64,000 nucleotides of DNA from Bursaphelenchus xylophilus (GCA_904066235.2 CAJFCV020000006.1:4836001-4900000), one strand, 5' to 3'. Positions 45,101 to 58,433 are shown, counted from the stretch's first letter. The notes: generated by a model from the sequence alone, not told the origin. Numbers and translations are program-made.

Positions 45101-47741
45101 AATCAAAGATGAACAATTTGAAGTCTATAATCGCTGTATTCGAATCAATTTTTCATGGTCAAACAATTCGTTTATTGACCAACCCTCCTTTCCGTTTCCA
45201 TGCCCTGAGGGTCTCTTCGCACAGCGAAATCCCAGGGAAAAACGTGAAGACGACTCGAACAAAGTATGCGAAAGGTGAGGGACGAGGTTCAGGCTCCATC
45301 TTCGCAAAACGGTTGGCGGTTTTTTGTCTCCGCTTTTCCCGAAGATACACTCGTCTTTTTTGGCACCGGAAGAGGATTCTCAAAAAAAGCGGCCTGAAGG
45401 AAAAAGTTTTTTGGGGCTGACGGAATGAAATTGCTTCTGGGGATTTTCCCGGGACTTGGAGGCCGGAGCACAGCGTTTTTGGGGAAGATACCAGGCCCTC
45501 CGGATATACCTATTACGGAGCTGTGGGTTTCGTTTTCCGTTTTCATTGATCGGCCTTTTATGCCGTGTTCTCGGACGTGTATAGAGGACAAAGGCGACAA
45601 AACGGTACAAAGGTGATAGCGCCTGGAAACATTTTTCGCCTTCGGGTACAACTCTTTTCTTTTTGGCACCAATTAAAGATGGCAAATCGTAATTTCAAGT
45701 GAACCTAATGTAATAAAAATTATAAACCAAAAACCTTGTTTATCTCCTCACAGATTTCCAGTTGCACTTTTTATCGTCTCGCTCTTTGCCAGTTTCATAG
45801 GTATTCACAGAAGACTCTCTTTTTACTAGTATTTATCAGTTTGTTTTGTGCTTTATTAGCAAATTTTCCAAGTGAATTTGACATCTAAAACGCTTATGAT
45901 GTCTTACAAAATGTATCGTGGATATTATAAGAATTCTGTCCTAATTCCCGACTACGGCACGATAAACCAACACAAGGTTTTCAATGGTATGTTTACACTG
46001 TTTGATTCTTTGCTAGATTTAGACGTCTTTTCGATAAGAAAGTTGTGTTAGGTTAGGCAAAGAGCGCACTAAAGATCCGTCCTTAAGAAATACGTTCTTC
46101 GAAATGGGGAATAGGGACACCAGCGTAAAAGGGAACGGAGTGTAATGAGTTGATGTATTTGTAAATGTAATCTCTTTTTATTCCCATTGGGGGCGTTTTC
46201 TTATTTCCTTGGCCAAAAAGAGAGAGTAATTCTCAGGGCTTGAGAATTTCGCTGGTCAAACTGGGTCAAAAAATTTTAGGAAGAAAATATACATAGTAAT
46301 GTTGAAATCGATTGCAAAAGTCGTAAAAAATCAGAGCTAAAACAGAAGTTCCAATTGGTCTCGCGAATCCCAAAACTTTGAGCATTCTGAGCCACTGGAT
46401 TGACCAGCCGTGAGCCCGTTCATCCCCTTCGGCATCGTCTTTCGAAAGCCTCATTTAACGTCACACACTCTTTTTTCTCTTGTTTAGATACGGAGGGATA
46501 AAGTATATATAATCCCGAACGTTCTGTTTATTGTTTAAATTAATTAACCCCCTTTTTAAGATTATATCATCCCCCTTATCAGGCCATGTTATCCATGTCC
46601 CGTCTCTCCTCTCCCCTTCTTCACTTATTTAATCCAAATCTCTTGGGGGCCTGGTCGCTTGTGATAAAATAACAAACCTTCAAGTGGAGCCAGACATCTC
46701 TGGGCCAACGTACTTCCTTGGGCCTCAAAACTCTTTCCAACTTGCTCTCCTTGGAGGGCATTTAAAATTGTTTTTCTTTTTCCCATCCCTGGAATTTGCT
46801 GGAGTTCGGTAAAACGAACCCTAAATAGGAACAAGAGTCCTTTGTATTGTAGTTCTTTGCACTGTTTTATATAGTTTTGTAGTAAAAGAATCAAAAGTGA
46901 GAGGGGGGACTCTAAGGGTGAAAGAAAGAAACCGTTGGTCCTTGGCTGGGTTGGGCCGGCTCATTATTTCGTTTTGATTTAGATTCCTTTTAAGTTAATT
47001 TTCTTTTTAATCTGAAAAGCTTCTTTCACAAAAAGCTGCTTGCCTACTTTTTCGGTTATTTTTGTGTTTCCATAAAGTGCATAGACCTCTTTGCCAAGTT
47101 TTGTCGCCAACAAATTTTGCTTTTTTTTCCAAACTTTGGCATCGTAAGAATGCTTCTGTGGGCTTCAGCAAGCTCACAGCGACAGTGCGAAAGGTTAATG
47201 CACTGTGCGGAAAGCTTAGGGACGAAGAGTCTACGCACTTTCTGAAAACACTGAATAATCGCTTTCGAGCACTTTTTAAAGTTGCTCTTCGAGCTTGGCA
47301 AACCCTCCCATTGTCATGGTTTTGTGCTGAACCCAGAATGTCCACAAGACCCTACGATGACAAAAAAATGCATTTTAAATTGCAAAACTTCGGTTTGCGT
47401 CATTTTTTCTTGTGTATTTACCCGCTTAAACCACTCGCGGCCTTGTTACAATCAACTTTTTTCCCTATTGTTTATCTACTTTTGTAACTCTTGGCCATGG
47501 AAAGGGCCCTCTTCGTTTCGTTCTCCCAGCCCCCTGACCCTGTCTTAAAGCGGGCCCCGACTTCCAAGCGGGGAATCAGAAGGGTGCGCGACTTTTTTTT
47601 CTTTTTTTTAATTTTTGAAAATACTTTTTGCTGTTTGAGAAAACAACTCGCCCCGGCGTTAATACAATTTTCGCTCTCCATTTCGCATTTTTTTTTACAA
47701 TTTAATGACCGTGAAACTCATCGAAGAGGCATAAAAATTAT
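36107..47741. other. Long gene-poor region upstream of the Na,K-ATPase beta gene
   Basis: 11.6 kb without a coding gene that I can support. GC-richer patches (about 40.1-41.3, 44.0-45.6 and 46.2-47.6 kb) with pyrimidine runs carry many short open frames on both strands, none with a signal peptide, family motif or consistent splicing. The word TTTGGCCAAA or GGCCAAA recurs between 40.2 and 46.3 kb (e.g. near 40273, 40574, 40994, 41304, 44062, 46212). Distal promoter, non-coding first exon or enhancers of the 47.8-kb gene are likely contents. Confidence 0.4.
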
Positions 47742-47751
47742 TTTTTTTCAG
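47742..47751 (+). promoter_or_regulatory. Trans-splice or 5' UTR acceptor before exon 1a
   Basis: TTTTTTTTCAG ends at 47751, 38 bases before ATG 47790; the upstream partner is either SL RNA or a distant non-coding exon. Confidence 0.6.
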
Positions 47752-47789
47752 TCCAACCCTCTGTCTCGCCCAGAGCCCACAACCACACA

Positions 47790-50700
47790 ATGGCTAAGGG
47801 TGAAAATAATGGTAAACTCAACGAGGAGAATAATGCCGTAAGTTGATTTGTCATGTTTGGCGGGAATTTTAAAATTCGAATTTTTTGCGATGGCTAAGGT
47901 TAAAATAATGTCATATCCTGATTTTCACGTTGATATCCGTCATAAAATTCTCTGAAGTTTATGCCGAATTTTCCTGATAACTTTCCCAGCCCTAAAATTT
48001 ACTCTTGTCTCGATTTTCTGAATTTTGGCATTCTGTTGCAAGCAGTTTCTACCTGCAAAAAAATTGCAAATCATTTTTGACAACCGTCAGTTACAATTTT
48101 AACCAATTTACAAGCTTTCATCCTTCCATATGATATTTATTACGCGAATAATATTACTTTGACTATCTAAATGGTAAGACGCAGTAATAGTATACATCTG
48201 TCAGTAAGGAATGCTAAAGGGTCTTATCACCCTAATAAAGTTGAAGAACAAGCTATGGCTGAGACCGAACGTTACGTAAGTTATTTAAATTTTCGTAGTT
48301 TTATCCGGTTTTTCGGATATTACAGTTGTCAAATTTTAGGTATCTAATATTTTATTTCTGATATTTACGCCTGGATTTTGATATCTTCTAGACGTTCTTA
48401 ACTTTTCCAAGCTGTATTTCGCCTCTAATCCCTTGAACGAAGCTTAATTTTGCCGGATTTTTGACTTTTCTCTCGTCTTTTCTCATTTTTGCCATGAATA
48501 ATATAAATGTCTGGCGAAACAGAGGATTTTCATGCGGATATCACGTGACAGAGTGGGATAAAGGAATTTTTAGTTGATTTCAAGAAAAGAAGGTTCTAAT
48601 TTTTTGGTGATTTCATAGAAATTTTTCTTGGATGTTATACAAGACAAGCGTTCGAAAAATTTAAAAAAAAATATTAAAATTTTTATTGCTTTTGTTTTTA
48701 ATGAGTCATGTTTTTCAGTTAATGAATGGCCGAGCCAAAAAGCCGGAGCAGAACAACTTCTCGAGCTTCATTTACAACAAGAATGAGGGGACTTGCTTGG
48801 GTCGAACCGCGAAATCCTGGTGTAAGTCCAATTTCCAATGTTTGTTCTTCGACTTTTCTTGGCGGAACATACGTTTGCTGTCTGTCTTGAACTTTTTCGA
48901 TTATAATCTTGTAGATTGAGATTAATTTTTATTCTCTTAGGCCCTTCTGTAATATTTTTTTGGGTCTAAAATTAGTTTGATTATTGACTTGCTAGACTTT
49001 TTTCTTTGTGTTCCTTTAGATCGTTATCAGTGTAGACAGTCGCTGAGCTGTTTGTTGAGGTATCGGAAAGATCTTTGTGTTCCATTGAGGAGGAATAACA
49101 ACGTTTTTTTGATGGGAAAACACTTCTCCTAGATAAGATGGGGCTGAGTTTTCTTATCAGCAAAAATTTGTGCTTATAAATTCCTTGCAAATCAACGCCA
49201 GGATTAATTTTACGAATATTTTTCAGGTCAAATAACTATTTTCTACATTATTTTCTATGCAATTTTGGCTGCTTTTTGGATCGGATGCCTTTACATTTTC
49301 CTCTCGACAACAGATCCCCAGCTACCTCGCTTCTACGGGAAGGGTACTATCATCGGCGCTAACCCGGGTAGGTTTCAGGTCAATTTTTGATATTTCGCGG
49401 GGAGTTGTGGGCGAAAGTTTCAGTCGTGACGGTAGTCGGGTCAGGGAGCGGTTGCTCCGCGGTCGACGTTGTGGGGGATACGGTAGAAAAATTGAAATGG
49501 TTTGAGCTTTTAAAGGTGGTTTTGAAAGTTTTGGGCTGTAATTTTTGAGGTGTTTATAGTGTAATTGATGATTATGGATATTTATTTTTCAAAATTTTTT
49601 ATGCTTAAAACTGATGTCATCACTTGATTCTAAGCTTTATTTTAATTTTTGAAGATATTTCTTTTGGGTTTGTGCTCTTACAAATGTTTTTTTACAACCA
49701 GATTCTTCATTTTTACCCCATTTTTACAAAAATTTGCTCTTTTTTCTCCAAAAATGGAGTTTTTTCTCCAAAGTTGCATCTTCAACGACCCACTTCTTCT
49801 TCCAGAAACTTTTTTGCGACTGTAAATTCTAATATTTCCCCTTATTTTGCCTTAATTTAAATGATTTGGGAATAACCGGGCGCTGAAAGCAGAGTTTTCC
49901 CGATTGGTCGTCCTTTGATATTCCCCTTTGCCCCGCTTTGAGAGCTCATTGCGTCTGAAATTGACCGCTCAAATATGAATTAATCACTGTTTCGAGCCCA
50001 AAAGTTTATATTCAGATTCGGAGATCTGTCCAATTCATTGTGAGCAGTGTCGCTGACTCGATTTGGAGTGTTTTTCTGGCTGTTTCAAAGGTCGGACTGT
50101 CTGGAAAAGACTATTTTTTTGGGCAATTCCTTGCGTTTTTCGTTCCAAAAATGCTTTCAAAAGAGGGAAAAACGATTATAACACTAATCGGGAATGACAG
50201 AAGTGGAGAATCGGAAGCGTCTGATGCCCTGTTTTTTGCTCGCCTTTAATAATTACCACGCCAGGGTAAATAAAAACAAATCTCCGGGCCGGAAGTATCA
50301 GAAGAAAATTAATGGTGCAGGTTGATGAGAGAGGGAGTACTGTAGGAACAAGAGTGATGTCAGAGAGACTTTTTTTTACATAGACATTGATAGCCAAGCC
50401 AAAATCCAATGGGATATAGTTTTTTATATTTTGTAGACGTTTTTTTGAACATAAACATCAATACAATGAAAAAATGACCTTATTAAAGGTTATTTCTGCG
50501 GTTTTTTTTTGAAGAAATGACCGATAGAACATGCTTGGGAACTGATGTAGCGTAATATGGAAATAATTTGGCAAACGAAACTTTAAACAAAACCAAGAAA
50601 AAACTGATTACAATATATTTACAATATTTTATATTGTCTATGGCCCAATATCTTCAGGTGTCGGCTACCAGCCCTGGCTGAAAGAAGACCCCGAGTCGAC

Positions 50701-51591
50701 GTTGATCAAGTTCAACCCGAAGGACCCGAAGACCTACAAACGATACGTGGAGGTGTTGGACAAGTACTTTGCCAAGTACGAGAATGATAACAACACCCGT
50801 GTGTGCTCGGGCAGCGAGTCCAACTCGGACATCATCAAGGACGGGAAGGTGGTCGACGCCAACATGCAGCCCTGCCGTTTCGATCTCTCGCCCTTCCAGA
50901 AGGCCGGCTGTTTGAAGAGCAATGACTACGGATTCAAGACCGGCACTCCGTGTGTCGTCCTGTCCTTGAATCGTCTGATCGGATGGGTTCCAGAGGACTT
51001 TGCAGCTGGCGATGTCCCCAAGGAGGTCAGCAAGAGATACAGGGCCAAGAACATTGCCTTCCACTGCGCGGGAACGGTAAGCAATTCGAAGCTAATAATT
51101 TTTTATTTTGATTTTAGTGTCTAGTATAATATAAAGTGATAAATTAATTTTTATTTATTTTCAGCACAAGCACGATCAAGAACACGAAGGACCAATTGAA
51201 TACGTCCCTCCAGAGGGAATCGATGGCCGTTTCTACCCATACGCTGTGATGGACAACTACCAACAGCCAATTGTAAGTTAATTTCTATTATTGTTTGTTG
51301 GTTTAGGTAGTCAAAAATTGAAAACAGGATGTTTATTGACGGCTGTTTGGGTTGTCTTAGTTCTAGATGAATATGAAGTATTTTAATAGCGATTGTGGAG
51401 TCTGTATTTAACATTTTTCTTGTTTTCAGACCGTTGTCAAGTTCAAGAAGCTGCCATTGAACCGTTTGGTGATGATCGAGTGCAAGGCGTACGCCAAGAA
51501 CATCGAGAGGGATCGAATCAGCGGTCTGGGCGTGGTGAACTTTGAATTATTCAAGGTGGACGACGCCGCCAAGAAGGAGAAGGAGCTCTAG
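47790..51591 (+). CDS. nkb-1: Na+/K+-ATPase beta subunit, with two possible first exons (326 or 345 aa)
   Basis: Exon 1a 47790-47837, then common exons 48719-48821, 49227-49367, 50658-51076, 51165-51272 and 51430-51591. A second ATG exon (1b, 48171-48275) also ends in phase 0 and would give 35 other N-terminal residues ([20 protein letters not shown]...). Type II membrane protein: cytoplasmic N-terminus, [18 protein letters not shown] ([20 protein letters not shown]), and an ectodomain with the usual six cysteines ([44 protein letters not shown]). It escorts and stabilises the Na,K-ATPase alpha subunit at the plasma membrane. GC-rich codon choice in exon 4 suggests strong expression. Homolog of C. 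elegans NKB-1 by family features. Exon 1b support is only an open frame and a donor. Confidence 0.93.
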
Positions 51592-52320
51592 AAGGACCGG
51601 GACGGGTCGCCAGACAAAACAAAAATTCTTTAGGGGTCTATTGTCTTTAATAATTGTTCAATTTTTGTAACTTCTTTTATCTTATCCTTGTTCTCAGATC
51701 TTTCGGTCGGCGTTTTTGTACCGACCCGTCGATTTATGTAACGAGAATTTTTGTACGAAACGACTGAGAGGGGTGGGGGCATGTGTGAACGTTGCTCAAG
51801 AATGGTAGAGATGTATTTCCCCCCGAGGCCGATGGTCATCGCCGCATTCCCCGACCCCTCCCAAGTCTAGGCCTAGAGTAATACCACGGAAAAGAAAGAA
51901 TAGAAGTCCAGCACTTACTGTTTATGCAACAAGTTCTCCGTTTCGTGTAAACACAGCCAGCTTAAAGTCTAGCGTTGTAATTGTCGTTGCAGCTCCGCCC
52001 TCGTCTTAACTCAAGAGTTTCCTAGGATTTATTATTTTTTTGATTTACCGGTTCTCGTGTGTTTATCGGCCGTTTTCCGGCCGAACCTTGTTCGTTTTTT
52101 GTTTCTTTCTCCTCCCTCTCTCTCTCCAAACTCCATTATCTCCTTATCTATCTGGTTTTTTATCTGTCTAAACTATTCGAATTGATTGATTTCAACAATA
52201 TGCAAATTTTCATTTAAATCCCCAGAGTAATCCTTTAAGTAGGCGTTATTTTGTCGCCCTTTCCTTTCTAAATCTCTGTAATACGTATTATCTTTTTCTA
52301 AATCGTTTCCCTCAATAAAC
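51592..52320 (+). other. Probable 3' UTR of the Na,K-ATPase beta gene
   Basis: About 720 bases with no gene, ending near CTCAATAAACTT (AATAAA near 52314). This is long for a nematode 3' UTR. Confidence 0.5.
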
Positions 52321-52677
52321 TTAACAAATTTATAGAGATTCGGCGATGTTATTCGTGTAATGCAGTGGTCTTTATCTAGATTTGATTATTTTTCAAATTT
52401 TTTTAGTTAGAAAGGTGTTGATTTTATTAGGAGAGTAATTTTTAAATTCTTTATTCTTTTAAGATACAACGCAAAATATAAAGAAATTACCATGCAATAC
52501 TTTAAAAAATACAAACGACTTTAGTTATTTGACAAGATAATATTCGCTAGGAAAGCGAGGCTCAATATATCTGAATCCGATCTTCGCAGAGATCTCAAGC
52601 TATTTTATGGCAAAGGATACAATAATATTTCGATTCTTACCTAGGTTTCATCCTAAAGGTGATGTTAAAACAGACAT

Positions 52678-55102
52678 CTACTCCCAAGGATCGTATTGAT
52701 ACCCTTGTGAAGTAGCCAATCGTTTTATGGATGGATCGTTTAATCCGGGGATGGCTTCGTGAGCAAAGGGATTCGTATTTGGCACGGCGGCGTTCAGTGA
52801 CTGGGAATGGCCCTAAAAACGAAATATAATTCCAAAAATTAAGCACAAATTGCTTCAGAAAGCGGGTTCTTACATTTTGAATGGAGAAAGTGGTAGCTTG
52901 ATTGTTATTTTCAACTTCTTTTTGCTCTTTCCGATCTTCTGGCAAAGTCCTCGGCAGTTTTCTTAACATGAACATTAATGGCGCATAGGCGAAGTTGATC
53001 AACGCGATCATGTATAGCATTGTCGGGAATCCCAAAGATCGAACCAAGGGTCCACTGAAGAAGGGCCCAATCGCAAAAGCGAAGCAGAAGGCAGCATCCG
53101 CGATCGCATAGATGGACCCATAGACTCCCACATGACGAAGATCAACGATATAACCCATCATGGGGAACATGGAAGAGTCGATCATTCCGATCGAAAAGCC
53201 CATGAAAAAGTTTGGAATGACCAGACCACTGACACTGGTCGCTGAAGGGATCTGAAGAGCTTATTTTCAATGGGTTTAGTAGAAATTACTTACCGCTAGA
53301 AGACAGAATCCTATGATGATCAGCCCGATAAATCCGCTCAACCACCGACCAATTTTGTGGGCCAGAGGGCCAAAGATATTTGTACCAATAAGATATGAAA
53401 TGGACGCTGGAAGGAACGCAGCTCCTCGTTCGAAAGAGCCAGCACCCCAACTCTCCATCATCCACAGGGGAAGCGAAGGCTCCAACATTGCAATACCAAG
53501 ATTTCCAATCGTAATAGAGCCGGCGGCAATGATGATGTAGGGATCGCGAGCCAGCTCCTTCAGACCGGCACCTTCGGGCTCTCCTCTGTCAACTTTTGGC
53601 TGCAGCACCATAAATTGAAGTGCTGAAAAATCCGTTTTACTTTATGTAAGCAACCATCGATGCTGTTAAAAAATTAGTCCTCAACATGACTACTCACTTC
53701 CATCAAGTAGAGCTAACAGAGCCAGCAGGATAAATGGAAGCTCCTTTCCGGCCCATTGATATAACAGGCCGCCATAAGGTGGGCCAACAAGTACCCCAAG
53801 AGCCAATCCGCCCAGAGCAATTCCCATAGCTGATCCTCGTTCAGCGTCGTCCGGATAGGCTTGCGCCAGCATTCCCATGCCTGAAGAGTATTTGTTATAT
53901 AAAATCAAGCCATCAAGGTTAAAAAATAGCAGGATTTGCTCACCTGACGTGCTAGTACAAGCGGATCCAACTCCTTGAAGAGCTCGGGCAATCCACAACG
54001 TGAAGAACGAAGAGCCAAAGGCAAAGAGAGCCGTAGATAAAAACATAACCACAAACCCAGTAAACATCGGGATAGTGTAACCGATCCTAAAGAAGGAACA
54101 TTTTTACTCAATAATCTACCCACTTGTTAGTCCAAGGCCCAACCATTGGGTTGGCTATTAGCTGGACTAGCGCCTTCGAGCCGAACATCAACCCGACATG
54201 AACATTCTCATCAGTTAGCGCTTCATGTCTTCGTTTCTTTGCTGCTGCGATATATTCGGCTTCATCGAAGTCGTCGTAGGCTTCAGTTGTGGTCGCCGGA
54301 TACATGTACCCTTTAACTGAGCCGCCTTTCCCTTTCTGTCTTTGCTTGGATTTTGACTTGGACTTTGATTTGGACTTGGGACGACGAGTTGTAGGCTCCT
54401 AAAGGGCAGAAAACAATTTGAAATTGAAGCTAATATTGGAAGATCCGAGTACATTGATGACAATAAAATTTAGCTTACCTCTTCCTCCTCTTCGGTCCTA
54501 AACATCCCGGTCCCAGGCACTGGTTCATCCCAGGTCTCATCGATATCACTCAAGTCGTCCCATCCGACCTCTCTTTTCCCGCGGCCATGCTGATGATTTG
54601 GAGGGATTTTGATGTCGCTGCTCAGAAGTTCATCAGTCTGATTTGGATGACTGATCCGGAGCAAATATTCGGGAATAATCGGCACTAAAAGTTGTCATTA
54701 TTTTACAGGATGCATGAATTTTTTGGCAAGATTTGAATTGGCTATAACTTCTTTCACTTTGGGCCAAATGTTAAACTTCTTTTTTCCCTGAATCCTCAGA
54801 CGTCCACATTTTGTTTAATACCAAATGTAACATAACTTTTTCAGTAAACTACAGTAAAAAGCAACAAACAACGAAAAACTAATACTTTCTTTCACTGTTT
54901 TCGGTTGTTAAAATTGTACTTATTTTAAAGACGCGAGAACGGCTCGCGCGCTGCCAAGAAGTGCCGCTTATTACTGGTTTTTTGATAACCTACCAACAGT
55001 TGTCAACAACATGTTGTCCAGGAACAGAGCGACATAAACGATCAACAAGAGGATCTTCCGATTCGACCGGTATGTTGTGATGAAGTCCTGGATGAAACCC
55101 AT
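52678..55102 (-). CDS. cat-1: Vesicular monoamine transporter (SLC18 / CAT-1 type, 585 aa)
   Basis: Exons 54994-55102, 54479-54684, 54124-54398, 53944-54086, 53698-53880, 53294-53622, 52874-53251 and 52678-52812. It loads monoamines into synaptic vesicles by proton antiport. VMAT marks: [24 protein letters not shown] (TM1) in part, [84 protein letters not shown] and [21 protein letters not shown]; these match VMAT better than VAChT. The lumenal loop after TM1 is long (about 120 residues), acidic first and then [11 protein letters not shown]. An acceptor TTTTTTTAG at about 55147 precedes the ATG. Expected in dopamine, serotonin and other aminergic neurons. Confidence 0.93.
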
Positions 55103-55149
55103 TGTGTTGAGAGCCTTGTGATAGCACTTGGCGGCGCGGGTATTCTAAA

Positions 55150-57170
55150 AAAATTTTGATGGTATTTTAAGCCTATATAAAGGCAATCGGAGATTATTTT
55201 CAAAATTAAAAAAACAAATGTTTTGGGGAAATCGAATAAAAATTTGAAATTCTATCACATGCAGTAAAACTGTCTAAATATATTAGTCATTATTGGATCG
55301 CAAACGGTCCAATTCCCCTCAAAAACACATAATTATTATATAACAACGAACAAATACGGGGCCTTAAAAGGTAAAAAGTTTGGCCAGAGGTTCAAGGTTG
55401 TGTATGTTCTCATTCTCCGTCTCCCGTTTCCGCGCCGCTGTTTCTTCGGCTCCAGCGAATTCACGTTTTCCGCGACAAACTTGGGGATTCGAAAAAGGAC
55501 AATGGAAACGAGCTCAAATAACACAATAAATCTTTCATCGAGGGTAAAGTGTTGGGGTGACGATAAAGGGACAAGTTCTTGAGGTTTGAAGGGAGAATTT
55601 GTTGAGGGTTGGTGTTTCATATTGGGTTTGCATACAGGAAAAGATAGTAGTAAAAAAAACACTGTAGGTGGATTAAATATTCAAATAAAGAATGAAAAAA
55701 CAGCTGAGGTAGGCCGGCATTATATATGACCCTAGAAGACGGTGGACGTCTGTCATCGCATCAGAGCTGCTCTTTATTGCAGAACTAGCCCATTAAACAG
55801 TCAGAAAGCCGTTTTATCAGACATGACCTACCCAATATCCATTGATCTCGGCAAAATCGAGGTAATCGATCTCCTTTTTACAACCCAAATACATGTCGCC
55901 CGAGTTTAATAACACAATTGAGGGGTGTAGGCCCGCCATCAGAGATAGAGCCGCAAGGTTTGAACCCCGACTTTGGCAATGACAACATAGACATCGGGGT
56001 TGAAATTCAGGAAGACCAGAAGTTACTCAAAACGCCTACTCAGCTGTTTTTGTTTACCTAGGGGCTATAAAAGTAGGATGGGAGGAGGATGTAAGGTCAG
56101 GGATAGGGTACAGGGATCTTTGAGGTTTTCAGATTTCTATCGATTTGCAGAAATTGATAATTAAGAGAGTAAGGAAGCTTATTAGATTCAGAATTAATAC
56201 TGATCACAACAAAAAGGCCTCGTAAACTTAAAATCATCGATTACAACCTCCACGAGTACCCGTCCAGTATGCATATTCGGCCGAAAAAAGGCGATATCCC
56301 ACCGTAAACCCTTCAAATGTCGGAAAAGGGGAGAGAAAGAGGTTCCGAAACGATTAGTCTCGAGGCCTTCCTGTCGTTTACAGACCAAGGAATCTCATCT
56401 ATCGTCTTCTGGAAATTGGCACTTGAGAGATTCGCATACAAACTTCCTAATAAGGGAAGCCTTCTGGATTGGACAAATAGACTCCGGAAACGGATGGTTA
56501 TATACGGCGGGAGAATTGGAGGTGTCAATGGCAGAAGGGATGGCCAGTTTGGAAAAAGGAAACGGAGCTTGAGGATGCACGTATACGATCAAATCAAGGT
56601 TCAAATAGAACGTAAAAACGACACAACGTTTATAATACCAATTTGATGACAAATACAGCTCTCAATGACAATAATGCCGCTGCTGCCATACATATTTCAT
56701 CACTGACCCGACCACAAAATTGTCATGTCCTCTTCGCCGGATATCGTCATCGTCCCCGCTTATTCCGCCTTTCTCGTCGCCGGAAACCCCCGAAGCCCTC
56801 CATTGAGTGAAGATACCTCCGAAACCCGCGTTTTTAACGAGCGTTACAGGTCCTTCTCCAAGTAGGCCGCGATTTGCGTTGGTTGGCCCCGGTTTCCGAC
56901 ATTTTCATGGGAACCAGGGAATGAAAAGAACAGCTCATTGCCTGAAGAAAAGGTTTTGTGGAGGGAAGAAGGATAAGTTCGGGGGAAGGGCCCTTAGGGC
57001 TTGAGACGAATATCAAAACAGGTATGGACATGCGAAGACAATGGGTGCTATTCAGGACGTCTTTGAGGCGTCAATGCGAGAAATGATAATGATGCTAAAC
57101 TTCAAAGTTCATTGAAAGCATACAAACAAAATTTATTGTGGCCAACAGGTTCAAGTTTAAAGATCGGTCT
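55150..57170. other. Upstream region of the monoamine transporter, no gene found
   Basis: Several open frames (56.2-56.65, 56.8-57.0 kb) overlap on opposite strands without splice logic. Likely regulatory DNA of the transporter plus the 3' flank of the next gene. Confidence 0.45.
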
Positions 57171-58337
57171 CTAGCCAGGTCCTAGCATGGTTTTGTACTG
57201 GGTTCCGAAGACGGTTTTGCATTGAGTTCCGAAGACGGTGTTGTATTGAGTAGCCTTCACATCAGTTGCCATTGTTGTTGGATTCTTCATGTCGCTGACT
57301 TTCGCTCGACTAGATTCTTGAGTCGCTCCAACGATCGAGTTCTTCCCAGCATCCTTGATTTTCTTGTGTGGTCGGTCCCGTTCGATCGTGGAGAAGCTAA
57401 TGGCGAGGTCCGTGCTTTGAGTGTCATCCTTTGCCAGAGGCGCTGGAGTCGGAGGGAATGCTGGAGGGCCTTGAGTTTGGGAGACGCGAGAGATCTGCTG
57501 GTCTTGTACACAAGTCTTCAGGTTGTAACGAGTCTGTAAATTAACATATAAGAATTTATACCACAGAGAAACAATTTATCTAAATAAGCATTGACCCACC
57601 TCAATCATTCCCCTCAAAGTCAACATCTCGGTAGGATCAAACTTAGTTTTGTTCTCCTTTATCGCAGATTTCTGATCATCCTTTGGCTTTTCTTCATTTG
57701 TTTGGCCAGGGGGATTCTTGACCATCAAGGCTTCGTGGATTTCATGGACCATTTGAGGAACAGTGATTCGCTTTCGTCGCTTCATTCCGTGGATAAATGA
57801 ACAGATCAAAGTGATCAAAAGCAGGGTATTGAAAATCGGAATAATCATGCTGAAAATAAGTGAACTTCAATTTTATAAAAAAGGACTGAATAAAGAAATG
57901 TATATATATATGTATATATTTCGCCTCGAAACTTACAGCAGCAGCGAATGCGTCATGATTTTTTGACTGTAATCCGCGACTCTCTGCTGAACTTCTTTGG
58001 ATCTCTCCTCCAGAAGTTTCATCAAATAAACATTTGTTTTCTCGGCCGCATCTTTGAACACGTCGTTATCTGGCCATTCCATCGGTGCTGGTGGAGTAAA
58101 TTGCACTGGGAGGGCTGTGGTTTGAACTTCTGACACATTAGTGGCTTGTGTACTGTTGGGGGCTTCAATACTTGTGTGTGTACTATTGGAGACCTCAACA
58201 CTTAAATGTGTACTATTGGAGGCTACAATACTCATGCTTGTACTGTTGGAGACTTCAACACTCGAACCGGTGCTGTTGGAGACCTCAACACCCATAACTT
58301 GAGAGATCAGGAACAAGATGAATATTGATAACCACAT
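57171..58337 (-). CDS. Single-pass membrane protein with N-glycosylation repeats (337 aa)
   Basis: Exons 57937-58337, 57600-57849 and 57171-57533. Signal peptide MWLSIFILFLISQVMG; residues 17-66 are five ten-residue repeats (VEVSNSTGSS, VEVSNSTSMS, IVASNSTHLS, VEVSNSTHTS, IEAPNSTQAT), each with an NST site, followed by NVS. A membrane segment (IIPIFNTLLLITLICSFIHG, about 136-155) is followed by KRRKR, so the tail is cytosolic. The tail ends in three eight-residue units TQYNTVFG, TQCKTVFG, TQYKTMLG. Family not recognised. I start at 58337 because of the signal peptide and the TTCTCAG just upstream. It begins 237 bases after the ITM2 gene, an operon-like distance. Confidence 0.75.
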
Positions 58338-58418
58338 ATCTCTCTGAGAAGCGACGACCAGCCGAGTAATTGCAAATTCGAAATGAGAAAAATTGGAAAT
58401 CAAACGAAGATAATCGAA

Positions 58419-58433
58419 ATGATTTTATTACAA
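58419..58433 (-). terminator. Poly(A) signal of the ITM2 gene
   Basis: AATAAA within CTTTGTAATAAAATC on the minus strand, about 85-95 bases before the ATG of the next gene, followed by U-rich sequence: the usual spacing inside nematode operons. Confidence 0.55.

Noticed and set aside
56317..56652. Frames of 85-109 codons on both strands
   Set aside because: Mutually overlapping and without splice or family evidence.
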